Assembly (NCBI RefSeq): GCF_002878395.1
Contig: NC_061114.1
Coordinates: forward strand, 161,328,631 to 161,392,630
Direction of reading: 5' to 3'
Length of the DNA: 64,000 nucleotides
Source of the DNA: Capsicum annuum
Taxonomy: Eukaryota; Streptophyta; Magnoliopsida; Solanales; Solanaceae
Of this stretch, positions 23,834 through 35,199 are shown one piece after another. Below the pieces are notes generated by a model. The model worked only from the letters and a program-made list of their open reading frames with translations. It was not told the origin of the DNA and searched no databases. Position 1 is the stretch's first letter; each line of letters starts with the position of its first letter. The position numbers were made by a program, and so were the translations under genes.

Positions 23834-26800
23834 TTATCTCTGCCTTGGAATTATTCGTCCTTAAATGATGGATAGGAAACTGTTGAAGCCTTATAGGTAT
23901 GGAATAATGTGGATATGATATGTATTCTGAGAAAGGATATAACCAAGCTAAAATATTTAAACTTCTATCATGAAACTGAATTCTGAGCTGACTTGACTTC
24001 ATTGACTATCAAGAATTGATTCATGCTGAGAGTTTAGAATTCGCTTGAAGTGTTCATGATCCAATCATTCATATTGAATTGGGAAGTGATAACTTATGCA
24101 AGTACGAATCATGAGACAACAAGACTTAGATCCTACAAGGGTATTACACTGTCTGAGCTAAAATACTTAGAAAATTGAGATTATGCACTAGACACTTATG
24201 AACTGAGTCATGACTAAATAACTGAATCTGAAACATGATGCTTAGACTTGACTAAATCCGCAATTTACACTCATTTGATTCAACTTATAATTGTCACATG
24301 GGTATTGATAAATCCGTTTACTAAAGTATAAACTGAACTAGATCCTATTATCATGGTCAGGCCTAACTCAAAACCACAAGATGTTGCACATAACTCCACA
24401 CCATAATACAAATCTGAACAATGAATTCAATACTCCTAGAACTATCATAACTACTCCCTCTAGGATGATTTTTCCTCATTACTTCAATAACTAAATTCAA
24501 CCTCTTATATACCGACGTGATATTTAAGCCTATCTTCATATCCGCATCTATACTATTCAATTCTTAGGAAGACACGCATAAACTATTCTCAACTAACCAA
24601 ATCATACACAAGACTTTACCTCAATATTCTCCACTCATGGACTTTTACCTCAATATTCTCCACTCATGGACGTACATAAAACAAACATACAACAATCTTT
24701 CCCGACATGACACAATTACTTCTTTCCATCTATATAATGATTCATCATCGCTATCTTGATCTGATGAAAGGTCACTGAAAAGTTAGAATATCAGGATCCG
24801 AAACATGAAGGGATACTAAGCATAACTTGACACCTTACTGAGGCCTGAGGAATAGAGCATGCATGGCATGGATTCATTAAAGAGATCTAATCCGAGGACG
24901 AACATGGCTATAAGCTAAATTTTGCCAATCATTAGGATCGTAGCATGAGTTATGGGAACTGAGTATACTATAAAACATGAGTACATGAGTCATGAGCTGC
25001 ATGACATTAATTTGGAATTCATAACTTAGGGAATGTGATTCTGACTACTGAATGAACTGGAACTCCTCATTTTGGAATTGGAAAAGCACATGATTCTCTA
25101 TCATATGCATGAACATGGACTATGATCATGGAACTAAAACGTAAGTCAAGAGTAGGTACTGGGATAACTGAAATCACCCTCACTTTCTGATGTTCTATAT
25201 TATACTGGCATTACTACTAGAATCTGAGAGCCTGACTTGGTTACTCATCCTATCATCTTTTCCTTAGCTTTAAGCCATCATTCCAAGCCTGTAGAACCCC
25301 TTTTACTAAACTCTAGCCGAACTACAACCATCTTACTCTATACCCTGACGTATAATAATACACGTAACTAATAGAACATAACCCGAAAGACTACACCTGG
25401 AAGTGGAAAACCCACTGCTAATACTACCTTCTAAGATACACTCTATCTTTCTATAGCCCCAATAGTCATTATGTAATACTTGAAAACTTTCTAACTTTGA
25501 ATCTTCATGAGTATCCCTATAGTCAGAGTGCACACCATCTAGTGCTTCAACTCTTACTTCTATTAGCTCAACCTTCAAAACTCAACTTAGATTCCAACAC
25601 TTAACACGGATATCTTCAACCCTTAATAAACCATACTTCTTCTGTCATAGCCTATGAATATAGCATCTCCAAACTTATATCTCTAAACCAAGAGAATCAA
25701 GATCATATCAAAAGGCTCAACACTATCAATCAAAACTCCTTAACTTGGCTATTTAGAGAACCATATACCATCTAACTAGTTTTTCTTCACCTAACAACTC
25801 AACGGTACTATTAGTCACACACAACATGTAATAGACTTAGAAAATACCGCATCCCTATAGCACCTTGGGCATACTTCTACATTATACATACAACATCATA
25901 CTTAATCTCAAATCAATAAAGTTACATTCTTGAATTCACTATTTCAAGCCTATTAGTTCACCTCCATACAACTAGTATCACTAACCAAGCAATCATTATT
26001 TCCACCTTGATGATCATCTACTATTCAAACCTTGTGTCTAGTGCTAGGCATGATTAACAACAAAACCTCATATACTATTCTCACTTGGAAACTATAAAAT
26101 AAAACCTCAAGAAACACTAGTCCACTAAAACCTCATAAAAATAATAATTGATCAAGGTCATATGGCCTATCGTATCATAACCCATCAATACGTCCTCTCT
26201 CTACACATCGCTACTATTCACCCATCAATACCTAAACTTCTTTCATAGCTCTATAAGTTTCCACTAAACTGTTTTTTGCAACCTTAAGAGGGGTCTAAAT
26301 TGACAATACTAAACCACTAAGTACTTCATTAATAATCCATACTTTTCTAACAGAACAAATACCATCAATAACTCCTTCCGTACTTCAAGAAAACAACAAT
26401 TAACCTTAACTAATAACTCATTCTTCACCCTCTACTAAACTAACACACAAGGACATATCACTTCATTACTAACTCAATCATATGCAAAAATTCAACTATA
26501 TATATAGTTAATAAATCGCTCCTACCACTTTTTTTGTTACTATACTTCTAAACCCACACTCCCAACTATAAGAAGGTTTAACTACTTATGAATCATAATG
26601 ATCTAGGTTTCAATATCTCATAAATACAAACTCTATCCTGAAATCTATATTCACACTATCTCCTATAATAAAAACTATTTGTATTGAGAGGCTGATGAGG
26701 AATCTAAATACATATCTTACTCTATCTTAACTGAATTGCTCATAAGAATGAGGACATAACTTTAAACTTGAGGGACTTATAGCACACTAGAGAGCTCCTA

Positions 26801-27058
26801 TCAAGCCCCTCTGTGTGACTTCTAAAACTTCTGCTAGTAAATCTGAAAGCATTATCTGGGGAGGAATTGGAACTTGCTAATTAGGTTATCTCAAGAATAA
26901 TACATAGATGAAAAATTTTAGGGTAACACACAAATAAATAGGAGTATGAAAGGAGGGAAACTTTTCTTAAATGCCTCGTAGCCTCTTAAATAAAGTACAG
27001 ACGTCTTCTTACCATTCTGCAAGACTCTACTAGACACCCTAGGATATTTGAACCTTGT
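23834..27058 (-). other. N1 interior, no protein domain recognised
   Basis: Just inside the 3' LTR, the minus strand reads CCAAGGCAGAGATAA (23834-23848), a decayed polypurine tract preceded by GGACGAATAATT. The remainder has short frames only; the longest (24363-24560 and 25333-25578, both minus) resemble nothing I know. A 27-base phrase is repeated in tandem at 24614-24671 (TTTACCTCAATATTCTCCAC then TCATGGAC). No gag zinc knuckle, RT or integrase motif was found. Confidence 0.65.
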
Positions 27059-27070
27059 GCTCTGATACCA
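27059..27070 (-). promoter_or_regulatory. Primer-binding site of N1
   Basis: The minus strand reads TGGTATCAGAGC, an exact match to the usual initiator tRNA-Met type site. It lies four bases inside the 5' LTR. Confidence 0.9.
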
Positions 27071-27074
27071 AGTT

Positions 27075-29420
27075 TGTAGCGCCTCAAAAATGAGTCTCGA
27101 GATGTCACACGATGCTTAGGATCACAAGTGACCCCAACCTAATCCTTCTACTAGCATAACTCATAAGCAACTGAATAAAATGCATAAATCTATACAAAAT
27201 CAGCGGAAGATAACTCTTTTCAGAATCTGATCAATTCAAAATTGAATTCACATGATTACAACTATGCTTTTACAACCAAACTGAAATCAAATACATTAAC
27301 TCTACTAACTGTCTATGAATCCTCTACTAGTATTGATGATAGGTAGCCAGAACATGACCCCCAACTATCCCAAATCAATACGAATGAATAAGAAAGTAAA
27401 CAACATAAACAAATCTAACTGAATTCCCCAAAGTAGGAGGACTCATCATCTTAATGGCTGGAATCTGCAACTATCTAAGTCTTAAAATGCGTATACTAAA
27501 ACTTGTACTTATATTATGAGACAATGTAGCACATAGATATATATGTGGATCAGCACTTTGAGGATTTACTAAGTATATGGGGGTGAAATGCATAAGTAAA
27601 ACATAATATCAATTATCATAATTTATAAAATCATGCATGCTAAATGTAAATGACTCATATAGGCTCGAGTAATTTGAAATCAAAAAGTCAAAATCATGAA
27701 TAATAAAGCATATATAAATTTAAATCTTGTGAGCCATTACACCTAGTTTTGAAATCTGTATTCTGTTCTTACCCTCAAATCATATAGGTTATAATGTAGT
27801 TTGAAAACTTATCCTGCATAGAAATCACTTTACCTCAAGACTTTAAATTAGTAAGCTGTTTTGAGAGGGGGGAACATCTTTTTAAGAGGTTTTTCTAACC
27901 AACATGTACACCATGTGAGAATCCATGGTGTCCCATGACTAACCCCCATAAGGTTAGGGTTGTTCTACCCTTGCCATCAGAATAGAATAATCTCATCTCA
28001 ATGATCACAATCTCAGTTATCCACAGAGAAGTGAGAATAATCTAAATCCTACATTGGCACGTAGTTCTGGGGTATGAAACCATAGTAACATACCCATCTC
28101 GGTGCTATAATACTCCCAATCTCATGGTCAAGATCTTCAGAAATCAACTTTAAAAGTAATCTAATGGTTTATAATAAAAACCAACTATAAATCTGTAAAG
28201 TGAATTTCAAATCTATTCTGAGACCAAAAGGTCAAATCTTTCTCAATAATCTAAAAGTATTCTAATCGTAGGGTGCTTATAGCACAACAATTCTTTGAAT
28301 AACAATCTTTAAATAGGGTTTAATGACCTATGTGCTAATCTCATGATAAAACATCTCAAAATTCATGCTTGATAACATAAACATTCATAAATCATCTTAA
28401 AATCTGGAAATTTCAGCAATGTGCATAAAAACATAAACATACTCATGTAATTTAATTTCTAAATCATTGAAAATCTCATAATCTCATGAATAGCAATATG
28501 GGGTGTAAAGTCAAACTTCAAATTCATCGAAAAATATATAAAATCAAATAACCTTCGCAATAAAATCAAGTTTTGGACACAAGGACGAAAGGATTGTCCT
28601 TGTTTATAACCCCACATACCTTAATTATTCTTGAATTGTAAAGAAAGCTCAAATCTTGGAACTTGAATGATTAACTTGGGAAAGAAACTTTATTTTTGAT
28701 ATCTCTTGAAGAATTATTGAACTTGGAAGAATGAACTCTTAGATTTCTTAGAGGAATCTTGAAATTGATGCTTGAATTCTTATGTTCTTGAGCGATAAAT
28801 CTTGAAACTCATTCATGAGGGAAAAGGGAGGGTTTACATGGATTTTGATGATGAAAAGTGGGCAAATAATACCCTTTGGGGTGTTATAAATCGTGTTTGG
28901 ACGGATGGGGATAGGGAAAAGGACTATACTACCCTTTGACCTCTCTCTTTCGTGTAAATGACCATAGTGGTGCGACCCCCAGAAGCAGAAATAAATCTCG
29001 CGTTGCGCCTCCCAAAAATGGGAATGAAACTCGCGTCGCGAGCTTGCGCACTGCCTCACACATAAAATGACATAACTTTTCACTCGGGTATCGGATTTTC
29101 GCGAAATTGGTATCGTTGGAAAGATAATTCAATTATATACAATTTGGTGTGTCTTTAGATGAAAAATTCCATGTATATAAAAATTTATAGACATTTAAAG
29201 TAGACCCTTGTAGAATTGAATACCAAATTCTGGGCGAATCAAAGGATCTTAGCTCAACTTGGCTCTAAATGATTTCTATAAACATTTTCAACCTCATGAG
29301 AATTTTACACACTAGTATAAAGATCATGAAACTTGTATCCACATGGGGATCATTTGTATTAGAGCTTACACGTGTAGGAACGACGGTTCATAGACTAGCC
29401 CAAAAATGTAGGGTGTTACA
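27075..29420 (-). repeat. 5' LTR of N1 (2.35 kb)
   Basis: It is the better preserved N1 copy, with TG (27075) and CA (29420) ends. It keeps a segment at about 28507-28805 that is absent from the 3' copy. Near the minus-strand start, a CG-containing block (TGCGACC, CTCGCGTTGCGCC, CTCGCGTCGCGAGC) lies at 28971-29050. Confidence 0.85.
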
Positions 29421-31094
29421 CCTACCCACATCATTCTTGATTTACATCAAGATAGGATCCAACACCCATTTTTCCTTTACTTCCATAACAAGAGATGGTT
29501 GCGCCATCTGTTGCACAAACACAATACTATTCTTAGAGTGCAAGAGAAGAACTCCAAGTTTAGCCAAACGGTGAATGTCTTTAACTAAATCCTATTTTCC
29601 CTCCTCCATATGGTATAATCTACCCATGGATAATATGATAAGAGTATCACCAACTACGGTATCTTTACTTGGGTGGTAGTGAAGACTCATGTCAGTCCTT
29701 CAACAAATTAAGCCACCTCCTTTCTCTAATATTAAGCTCTTTTTGGGTAAATATATTTGCAGGCTCTTATGATCAGAGAAGATGTCAACATGAATCCCAT
29801 ATAGATAGTGACGCCAGATCTTTAACGTAAACACCACAACAAATAACTCTAAATCATGAGTCGGGCAGTTCTTCTCATGAACCTTCAAGTGTCTAGAAGC
29901 ATAAGCTACCACCTTACTATACTGCATTAACACACAACCCAATCCCACCCGGGATGCATCATAATAGACCACGAAACCATTAGTACCCTCAGGCAAGGTC
30001 AAGATTAGAGATGAAGTCAACTTTTTTGAACCTCTCAAATATCCCCTCACAAGAATCAAACCATAAAAATTTTACCTTCTTCTGAGTCAATTTAGTCAAA
30101 GGGTTCGTATTCGATGAGAAGCTTTTCATAAACCTCCTATAGTAACCAGCTAAACCCAAGAATCTTTGAATATCGGTTGGAGTCGTGGGTCTAGTCCACT
30201 TCTTAACCACTGCAACCTTTTTTGAATCCACCATGATCCCCTCAATATGACCTAAAAAGGTAACAATGTTCAACCAGAACTCATATTTTGAAAATTTGGC
30301 ATATAACTGCTGGTCTTTCAAGGTCTGCAACATAATGCTAAGATGATTGGTATGATCTGCCTCACTCTTGGAGTACACCAGGATGTCATCTATGAATACA
30401 ATGCCCAACAAATCCAAAAATTGATGGAAAACCCTATTCATTAAGTCTATGAATATTGCTGGGGAATTGGTCAACCCAAAAGACATGACCAGAGAACTTG
30501 AGATGCCCAAATCGGGTACGACAGACAGTCTCATGTATATCCACCTCCCTAATCTTTAACTAATAATACATGTACCAAAGATTGATCTTGGAGATAAACT
30601 TAGTACCCTGAAGCTAATCAAACAATCATCTATCCTTGGAAGAGGGTACATATTCTTTACCGTCACCTTATTTAATTTCTGGTAATTAATACATATCCAA
30701 AGGGAATCGTCCTTCTTACTCATGAAAAAAATAGTGCACCCCATGGGGACATATTAAAATGGATGAAACCCTTGCCTAAAAGATCCTTTAATTGCTCCTT
30801 AAGCTTTTTTAACTAAGCTGGAGTCATTCTATACATGGGGATAGAGATAGGACGAGTGCCCAGAACAAGATCAATCCCAAAATCAATTTTCCTATCGGGA
30901 GGGACACTAGGAAGGTCATCAGGAAAAACTTTAAGAAATTTATTTACCATAGAGATGGAATGTAAGGGAGAACTCTTCGAGTTTAAATCTTTAACCGGGA
31001 CCAAATGATAGAGACACCCTTTTGAAATTAACTTTTGGGATCTAAGATATGATATAAACCTTCCCTTCGGCACTAGGGAACTCCCCTTCCACAA
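29421..31094 (-). pseudogene. pol (RT-RH): Decayed RT and RNase H of O1
   Basis: This would copy element RNA into DNA. The N-terminal leader (31000-30820) contains FPDDLPSVPPDRKIDF and RPISIPMYRM. The RT begins at about 30780 with FFMSKKDDSLWICINYQKLN. A frameshift follows near 30590, then [19 protein letters not shown] and the catalytic [10 protein letters not shown] box (FIDD at 30385-30396), which is intact. The connection [15 protein letters not shown] follows at 30160-30110. RNase H covers about 30010-29740 with [24 protein letters not shown] and IFSDHKSLQ. The continuation toward integrase ends at 29421, where N1 was inserted. The 181- and 119-residue open stretches overlap in different frames, showing a frameshift near 30030. 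Confidence 0.9.
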
Positions 31095-32375
31095 CGGTTG
31101 GCTTATTAAGGAATTTAAAGATGACCTTATGGGCCTGACATTCTAAGAAAGCATAGCACAAGTACAACCAATTCATCCCCAATATGATATCAAAATCAAC
31201 CATGTCTAACTCTATCAAGTCTACCATAGTTTCTCTACTACCAAGTGATACCATACAACACCTATAGACTCTTTTAGCAACCACAGAGTCACCCACCAGG
31301 GTAGAAATAGAAAAATGGTTTGATATACACTCAGGACTGAAACCAAAATACACGACCACAAATAGGGTCACATGGGAAAGAGTGTATCCTAGATTAAGTA
31401 AATAGTACACATCACGAAAAAAGAGTTTCAATGTACCACTAACGACATCTGGAGATACCTCAGAATTCTGAAGGGTAATGAGAACATAGAGATGATTTTG
31501 ACCAGTGTCAGAGCCAGAAAGGGCACCCTTTGGTGCAGGAATTGATGAAAAGGCCACGGGAACCTTGTTAGCTCCAAAAATAACCTTAACCATGAGACAT
31601 TTTCTCAGCATATGCCCTGGCTGACCACATTTGAAACACTTGTCCCTCTTCTTATCATGAAAACTATGATGTATCCAACTACAAAACCTGTCGGGAGGAT
31701 ATGATGGAGATGACTGAGCCTCACTAGCTTGAGATTGTGCAACCTGTGCCCTAGAACCATCGCTACCCTACAAACATCGATCACTAGATAGCATTGGATA
31801 AGGAGCACCAGCCATCGAATAGGACCCAAAATGGCCCCATTTCTTCTTAGACCACTTTCCACCTTCTCTACCACTTTATTATTGACATCCACCGTTATCC
31901 AAATAGCGAAACTTTTTACTCTGCCTTTGACTCATCTCTGGTTGCTTATTCTTATGCTCTTCAACTTGTTGTATGTAAAAGACAAGTCGAGAGATGTCCA
32001 TGTCCTTGTTCAGCAAGGCAGCCTTACACTCCAGAATCAAATCTCAAGATAACCTAAAAGTAAACTTCCTCATCCTAGCCCTCATGCTAGCCACCAACTC
32101 AGGAGCATACCAGGATAACTAATGAAATTTCAAAGAATAATCCTTGACTTTCATTCTTTCTTGCTTCACACTAAAAAATTCCTCCAATTTTGCCTCCCTC
32201 AACTTCTGAGGAAAGAAGCGGTCCAAAACAGTGCTAGAGAAATTATCCCACAAGGTAGGCTCAACATCTTTAGACTGGTCCCACTCCCCATACCACTGAT
32301 ACGCCACATCCTTTAATTGGTAAGCTATAAACTCCATGCCCTCCACATTAGTAGCATACATCACGCGAAAAATCT
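31042..32375 (-). pseudogene. gag-PR: Decayed gag and protease of O1
   Basis: The Gag core lies at 32364-32119 (YQLKDVAYQWYGEWDQ, FFPQKLREAKLEEF, ERMKVKDYSLKF). A complete CCHC zinc knuckle, CFKCGQPGHMLRKC, sits at 31597-31638; such knuckles bind the packaged RNA. The same frame runs into a protease-like region with DVYYLLNLGYTLSHVT (about 31420-31370) and VDFDIILGMNWL (about 31200-31165). In relatives the first motif has LLDxGAT, so the catalytic Asp is Asn here. The gag N terminus is missing: the sequence stops at 32375, where a different repeat begins. Stops and a frameshift separate the core from the knuckle. Confidence 0.85.
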
Positions 32376-33120
32376 CACTACAAAAGAAGATATCTATACG
32401 TACAAAAATGAAGCTACAAACATAGATATCGTAGTTATTAACTAGTAATAGCTACAAAATTTTGAATTTTGTAAATATCTATAAAAATTTCTAAAATTTC
32501 TTAGCCATGAAAATTAAACTGGACAAAGTTAATTCCTCATTTTGTTGCAATTACTAGCAACCGTGACAGTAACTACCTAAATAGCTACAATAAAATTTGT
32601 AGCTTATAGTAATTTTTTGCTACACGATATATGTTATTGTACCAATAGTAACCTTCTAGCAACAAAAGAATATTTAAAATAAAATATTGTAGAAAATTAA
32701 TTTTTTTACTTCGAGTATGAAAAAATTATGGTAGGAGTTGAATGATATAGCCACATCTTTTTCTGCTATAACATAGTTTTGTAACTAATTGTTAATTTTT
32801 GCCACAAGTTGAAATTTATTGTACTAATAGTCACCTATTATCCATAATAAAATTATTTGAAATAAAATATTGAGGCTAAATAAATATTTTTTCTTCAAGT
32901 TACAAAATTTAGTTCAATAAGTTAAATGATATAGCCATAGAGCTTTTGCTACCAAAAAATTCCATAGCTGGCTATTGATCGTTGAAGTGTGTTTAAATTT
33001 GTTGTAGCAATAGTGATTGTTCAGCCATGAAAGAAATTATTTAAAACAAAATATTATAGCTAACAAATATTTTGCCGTTGACTATCAAAAAATTATGAAA
33101 ATAGTTAGCTTGATAATAGC
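32376..33120. mobile_element. Possible CACTA-type transposon end with 182-bp tandem repeats
   Basis: The block starts CACTACAAAAGAAG at 32376, similar to CACTACAAGAAA ends of plant CACTA elements. From about 32570 to 33118 there are nearly three copies of a 182-184-bp AT-rich unit. Landmarks are TTATTGTACCAATAGT (32634), TTATTGTACTAATAGT (32816) and TTGTTGTAGCAATAGT (32999), and ATGATATAGCCA (32742, 32926). Subterminal repeats of this kind are known in CACTA elements. The opposite terminal repeat was not found, and GAGCTAAAATTTG near 34887 may be a further part. The class is a guess; the tandem repeat is certain. Confidence 0.45.
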
Positions 33121-33124
33121 TATA

Positions 33125-33320
33125 TTCCTCTGTTTCTAAATAAGTGGTGTTTTTAGTTTGATCACACCCCTTATGAGATACTCATTGTTAAAATATAAAA
33201 AGTGTTTTTATTAACTTATCCTTGACTACTACCTTGAAAAGGATGCAACTCTTTGATAACTTTCTAGTCATGTAAAATTATCTTTATTTAAAGAAGGGTA
33301 AAATTGAAAGAACACCATTA
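33125..33320 (+). mobile_element. MITE-like fragment
   Basis: CCTCTGTTTCTAAATAAGTG at 33126 resembles the terminus of solanaceous MITEs of the Stowaway style. The following text (GATGCAACTCTTTGATAAC, TTTCTAGTCAT) also looks familiar from such repeats. A mirrored right end was not found. Confidence 0.4.
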
Positions 33321-33380
33321 ATGTCTAATAGTAAATTTTAATATTATTATAAAATTTCATAGCTAGTAATTAATATTTAT

Positions 33381-34872
33381 GAAAAAGGGCCTAAGATGCC
33401 CTTCAACTATGTCAAATGATTCAAAAATACCATCCGTCTATCTATTGGACCTAAAATGTCCTTCTTGTCTACCTATTGGACCTAAAATGTCCTTTCCGTC
33501 GTCCTATTGGGGCTATTCTGCACTTTTATTTTTTAAAAATTATATAATATCACAACTTATCTTTATTAAACTATATAAAATTCCTATTATTTTTATTAAT
33601 ATTAACCAAATAAACAGGGCACAATATCAATTTTTCATCATTCTAAATTGATTTGATAAATTAAAAAAAACATAAATAGCCATTTTTAGAAAATTATTAC
33701 ATACACATAGCCGTATTAGTTGGTTATAAAATATAGCATATAAAATATTTACTTTTATAACAGATTCTAATATATAGAAAAATAATTATATATTAAATTT
33801 TCATATTTCTTATTTATTGCCTATTTTTGTGGAAGCCTTTGTTCATTCATTTTTATGTACTATATCAAAATTTTATGCTTTTTATTTTTATTGTCTGCTT
33901 TCATAATTCCTCCATAAAAATATATGGTATATTTACCATAAAAATTCATGGTATATTTATATATTATACAAATTATATTTATATCATAGAAATACATGGT
34001 ATATTTATACCATATAAATTATATTTATTCCATAAACATACATGGTATATTTTAGATATAAAAAGTTTATACCATGTAATACTGAAAATATATATTGATA
34101 TTTAATAAATAATTTTTTAATAAGAAAAGTAGTTCTGACATAATGAGATTACCATGAATATTTATCTCATAAATTATATAAAAACTATAATAATAATTTG
34201 ACTTTGACATAAATTATATCTATACAACAAAAATACATGGTATATCTGTACTTCCAACATAATGATTTTTATTCCGTAAATATTTATTCACAAAAAATTA
34301 TGGTTAACCCATTACATTAGAATTAAAAATACATGATAATGAAATAATACTAGATGATTAACATACATAAAAAAAAAATGAAACATACACGAGCAAATAA
34401 TGAAATACTTAGTTTATTTAAAAATATTTGGATTTTGAATACAAGAGAGAGGAAGATCTGGAAGCAGGAATTATCTTTTTCACTTTTAATTTGAAGATTG
34501 AAAATATATCTCTTAAATTAAGTTGAATTGATAATTAGTTATAGAATTAAATTAGGAATTATAATTATCCTTTCGAATTTTTTTAAATGGCTATACATGG
34601 TAAAAAAAACTTTTATTTTTGTAATATTGAAAAAGTATTGTTATTTAAGTTATAAAGTTTTAAGGATGACCTTTTCATGTTATTTGTCTAAATAAAAAGG
34701 TAAAATAGAATCAATAGATAGACGGAAAGGACATTTTAGGCCCAATAGATAGGTGGAAAGGACATTATAGGCCTCATAGGTAGACGAAAAGGGTATTTTA
34801 GGCCCAATAGATAAACGGAGAATATTTTTTCACTATTTTACATAATTGAAGGACATTTTAGGCCCTTTTCTA
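33381..34872. mobile_element. 1.5-kb element with long inverted repeats (MULE-like)
   Basis: The left arm (33381-33535, beginning GAAAAAGGGCCTAAGATG) and the right arm (34697-34872, ending CATTTTAGGCCCTTTTCTA) are inverted copies of about 160 bases. Each arm is made of repeated units such as CTATTGGACCTAAAATGTCC. The flanks are TAATATTTAT (33371-33380) and TAATTTTTAT (34873-34882), nine of ten identical; this length of target duplication is typical of Mutator-like elements. The interior is AT-rich and non-coding. It contains imperfect repeats around ATACATGGTATATTTATA at 33925-34065. Confidence 0.75.
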
Positions 34873-34882
34873 TAATTTTTAT

Positions 34883-35199
34883 CATGAGCTAAAATTTGTT
34901 ATCGAAATACTAATTTAGTAACTAGAGGTGCTAATTGTTTCATTCGATTTAATACTACATGCCTACTTGTCAATGTTAAATATAATTTCAATAAATAGGG
35001 ACTTCTAATTAATTTTGATTAACCAATTATGTTGAACTTATATATAAGTTCACTAAGTCTTGCTAAAACTTAATCCTGATTAAGTGCTTTCAGAATTGTT
35101 ATTTGACTCAAATTTGTTTCACCAAAATAATATATTTATCAATCTAATGTGACAGGAGGTATTAATCGTTCAATTTTAATTTTATAGTTTGTAAGCCTT
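34883..35199. other. AT-rich spacer, no gene seen
   Basis: No coding frame, RNA gene or clear element end was recognised. The first bases may belong to the interrupted 182-bp repeat element. Confidence 0.5.

Larger units (their letters stand above)
21779..29420 (-). mobile_element. Non-autonomous LTR element N1 (LARD-like) nested in O1
   Basis: It has two LTRs (21779-23833 and 27075-29420) and a 3.24-kb interior without recognisable gag or pol. It is flanked by a perfect CCTAC TSD (21774-21778 and 29421-29425). The PBS on the minus strand, next to the right LTR, sets the orientation. Removing the element restores the O1 integrase frame (KNDVG joined to RQKVMAFE). The 7.6-kb size, large LTRs and empty interior match large retrotransposon derivatives, which must be mobilised by enzymes of another element. 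The PBS and polypurine signals resemble those of the chromoviruses around it, which is a plausible source. Confidence 0.85.

Noticed and set aside
28748..29132. Two overlapping minus-strand ORFs in the N1 5' LTR
   Set aside because: They lie in LTR sequence, are not maintained in the 3' LTR copy, and have no recognisable domain.
29269..29574. 101-residue plus-strand ORF and its 60-residue relative at 23682-23864
   Set aside because: Both lie over the ends of the two N1 LTRs, so the similarity is LTR identity rather than a gene; the longer one crosses the element boundary at 29420.
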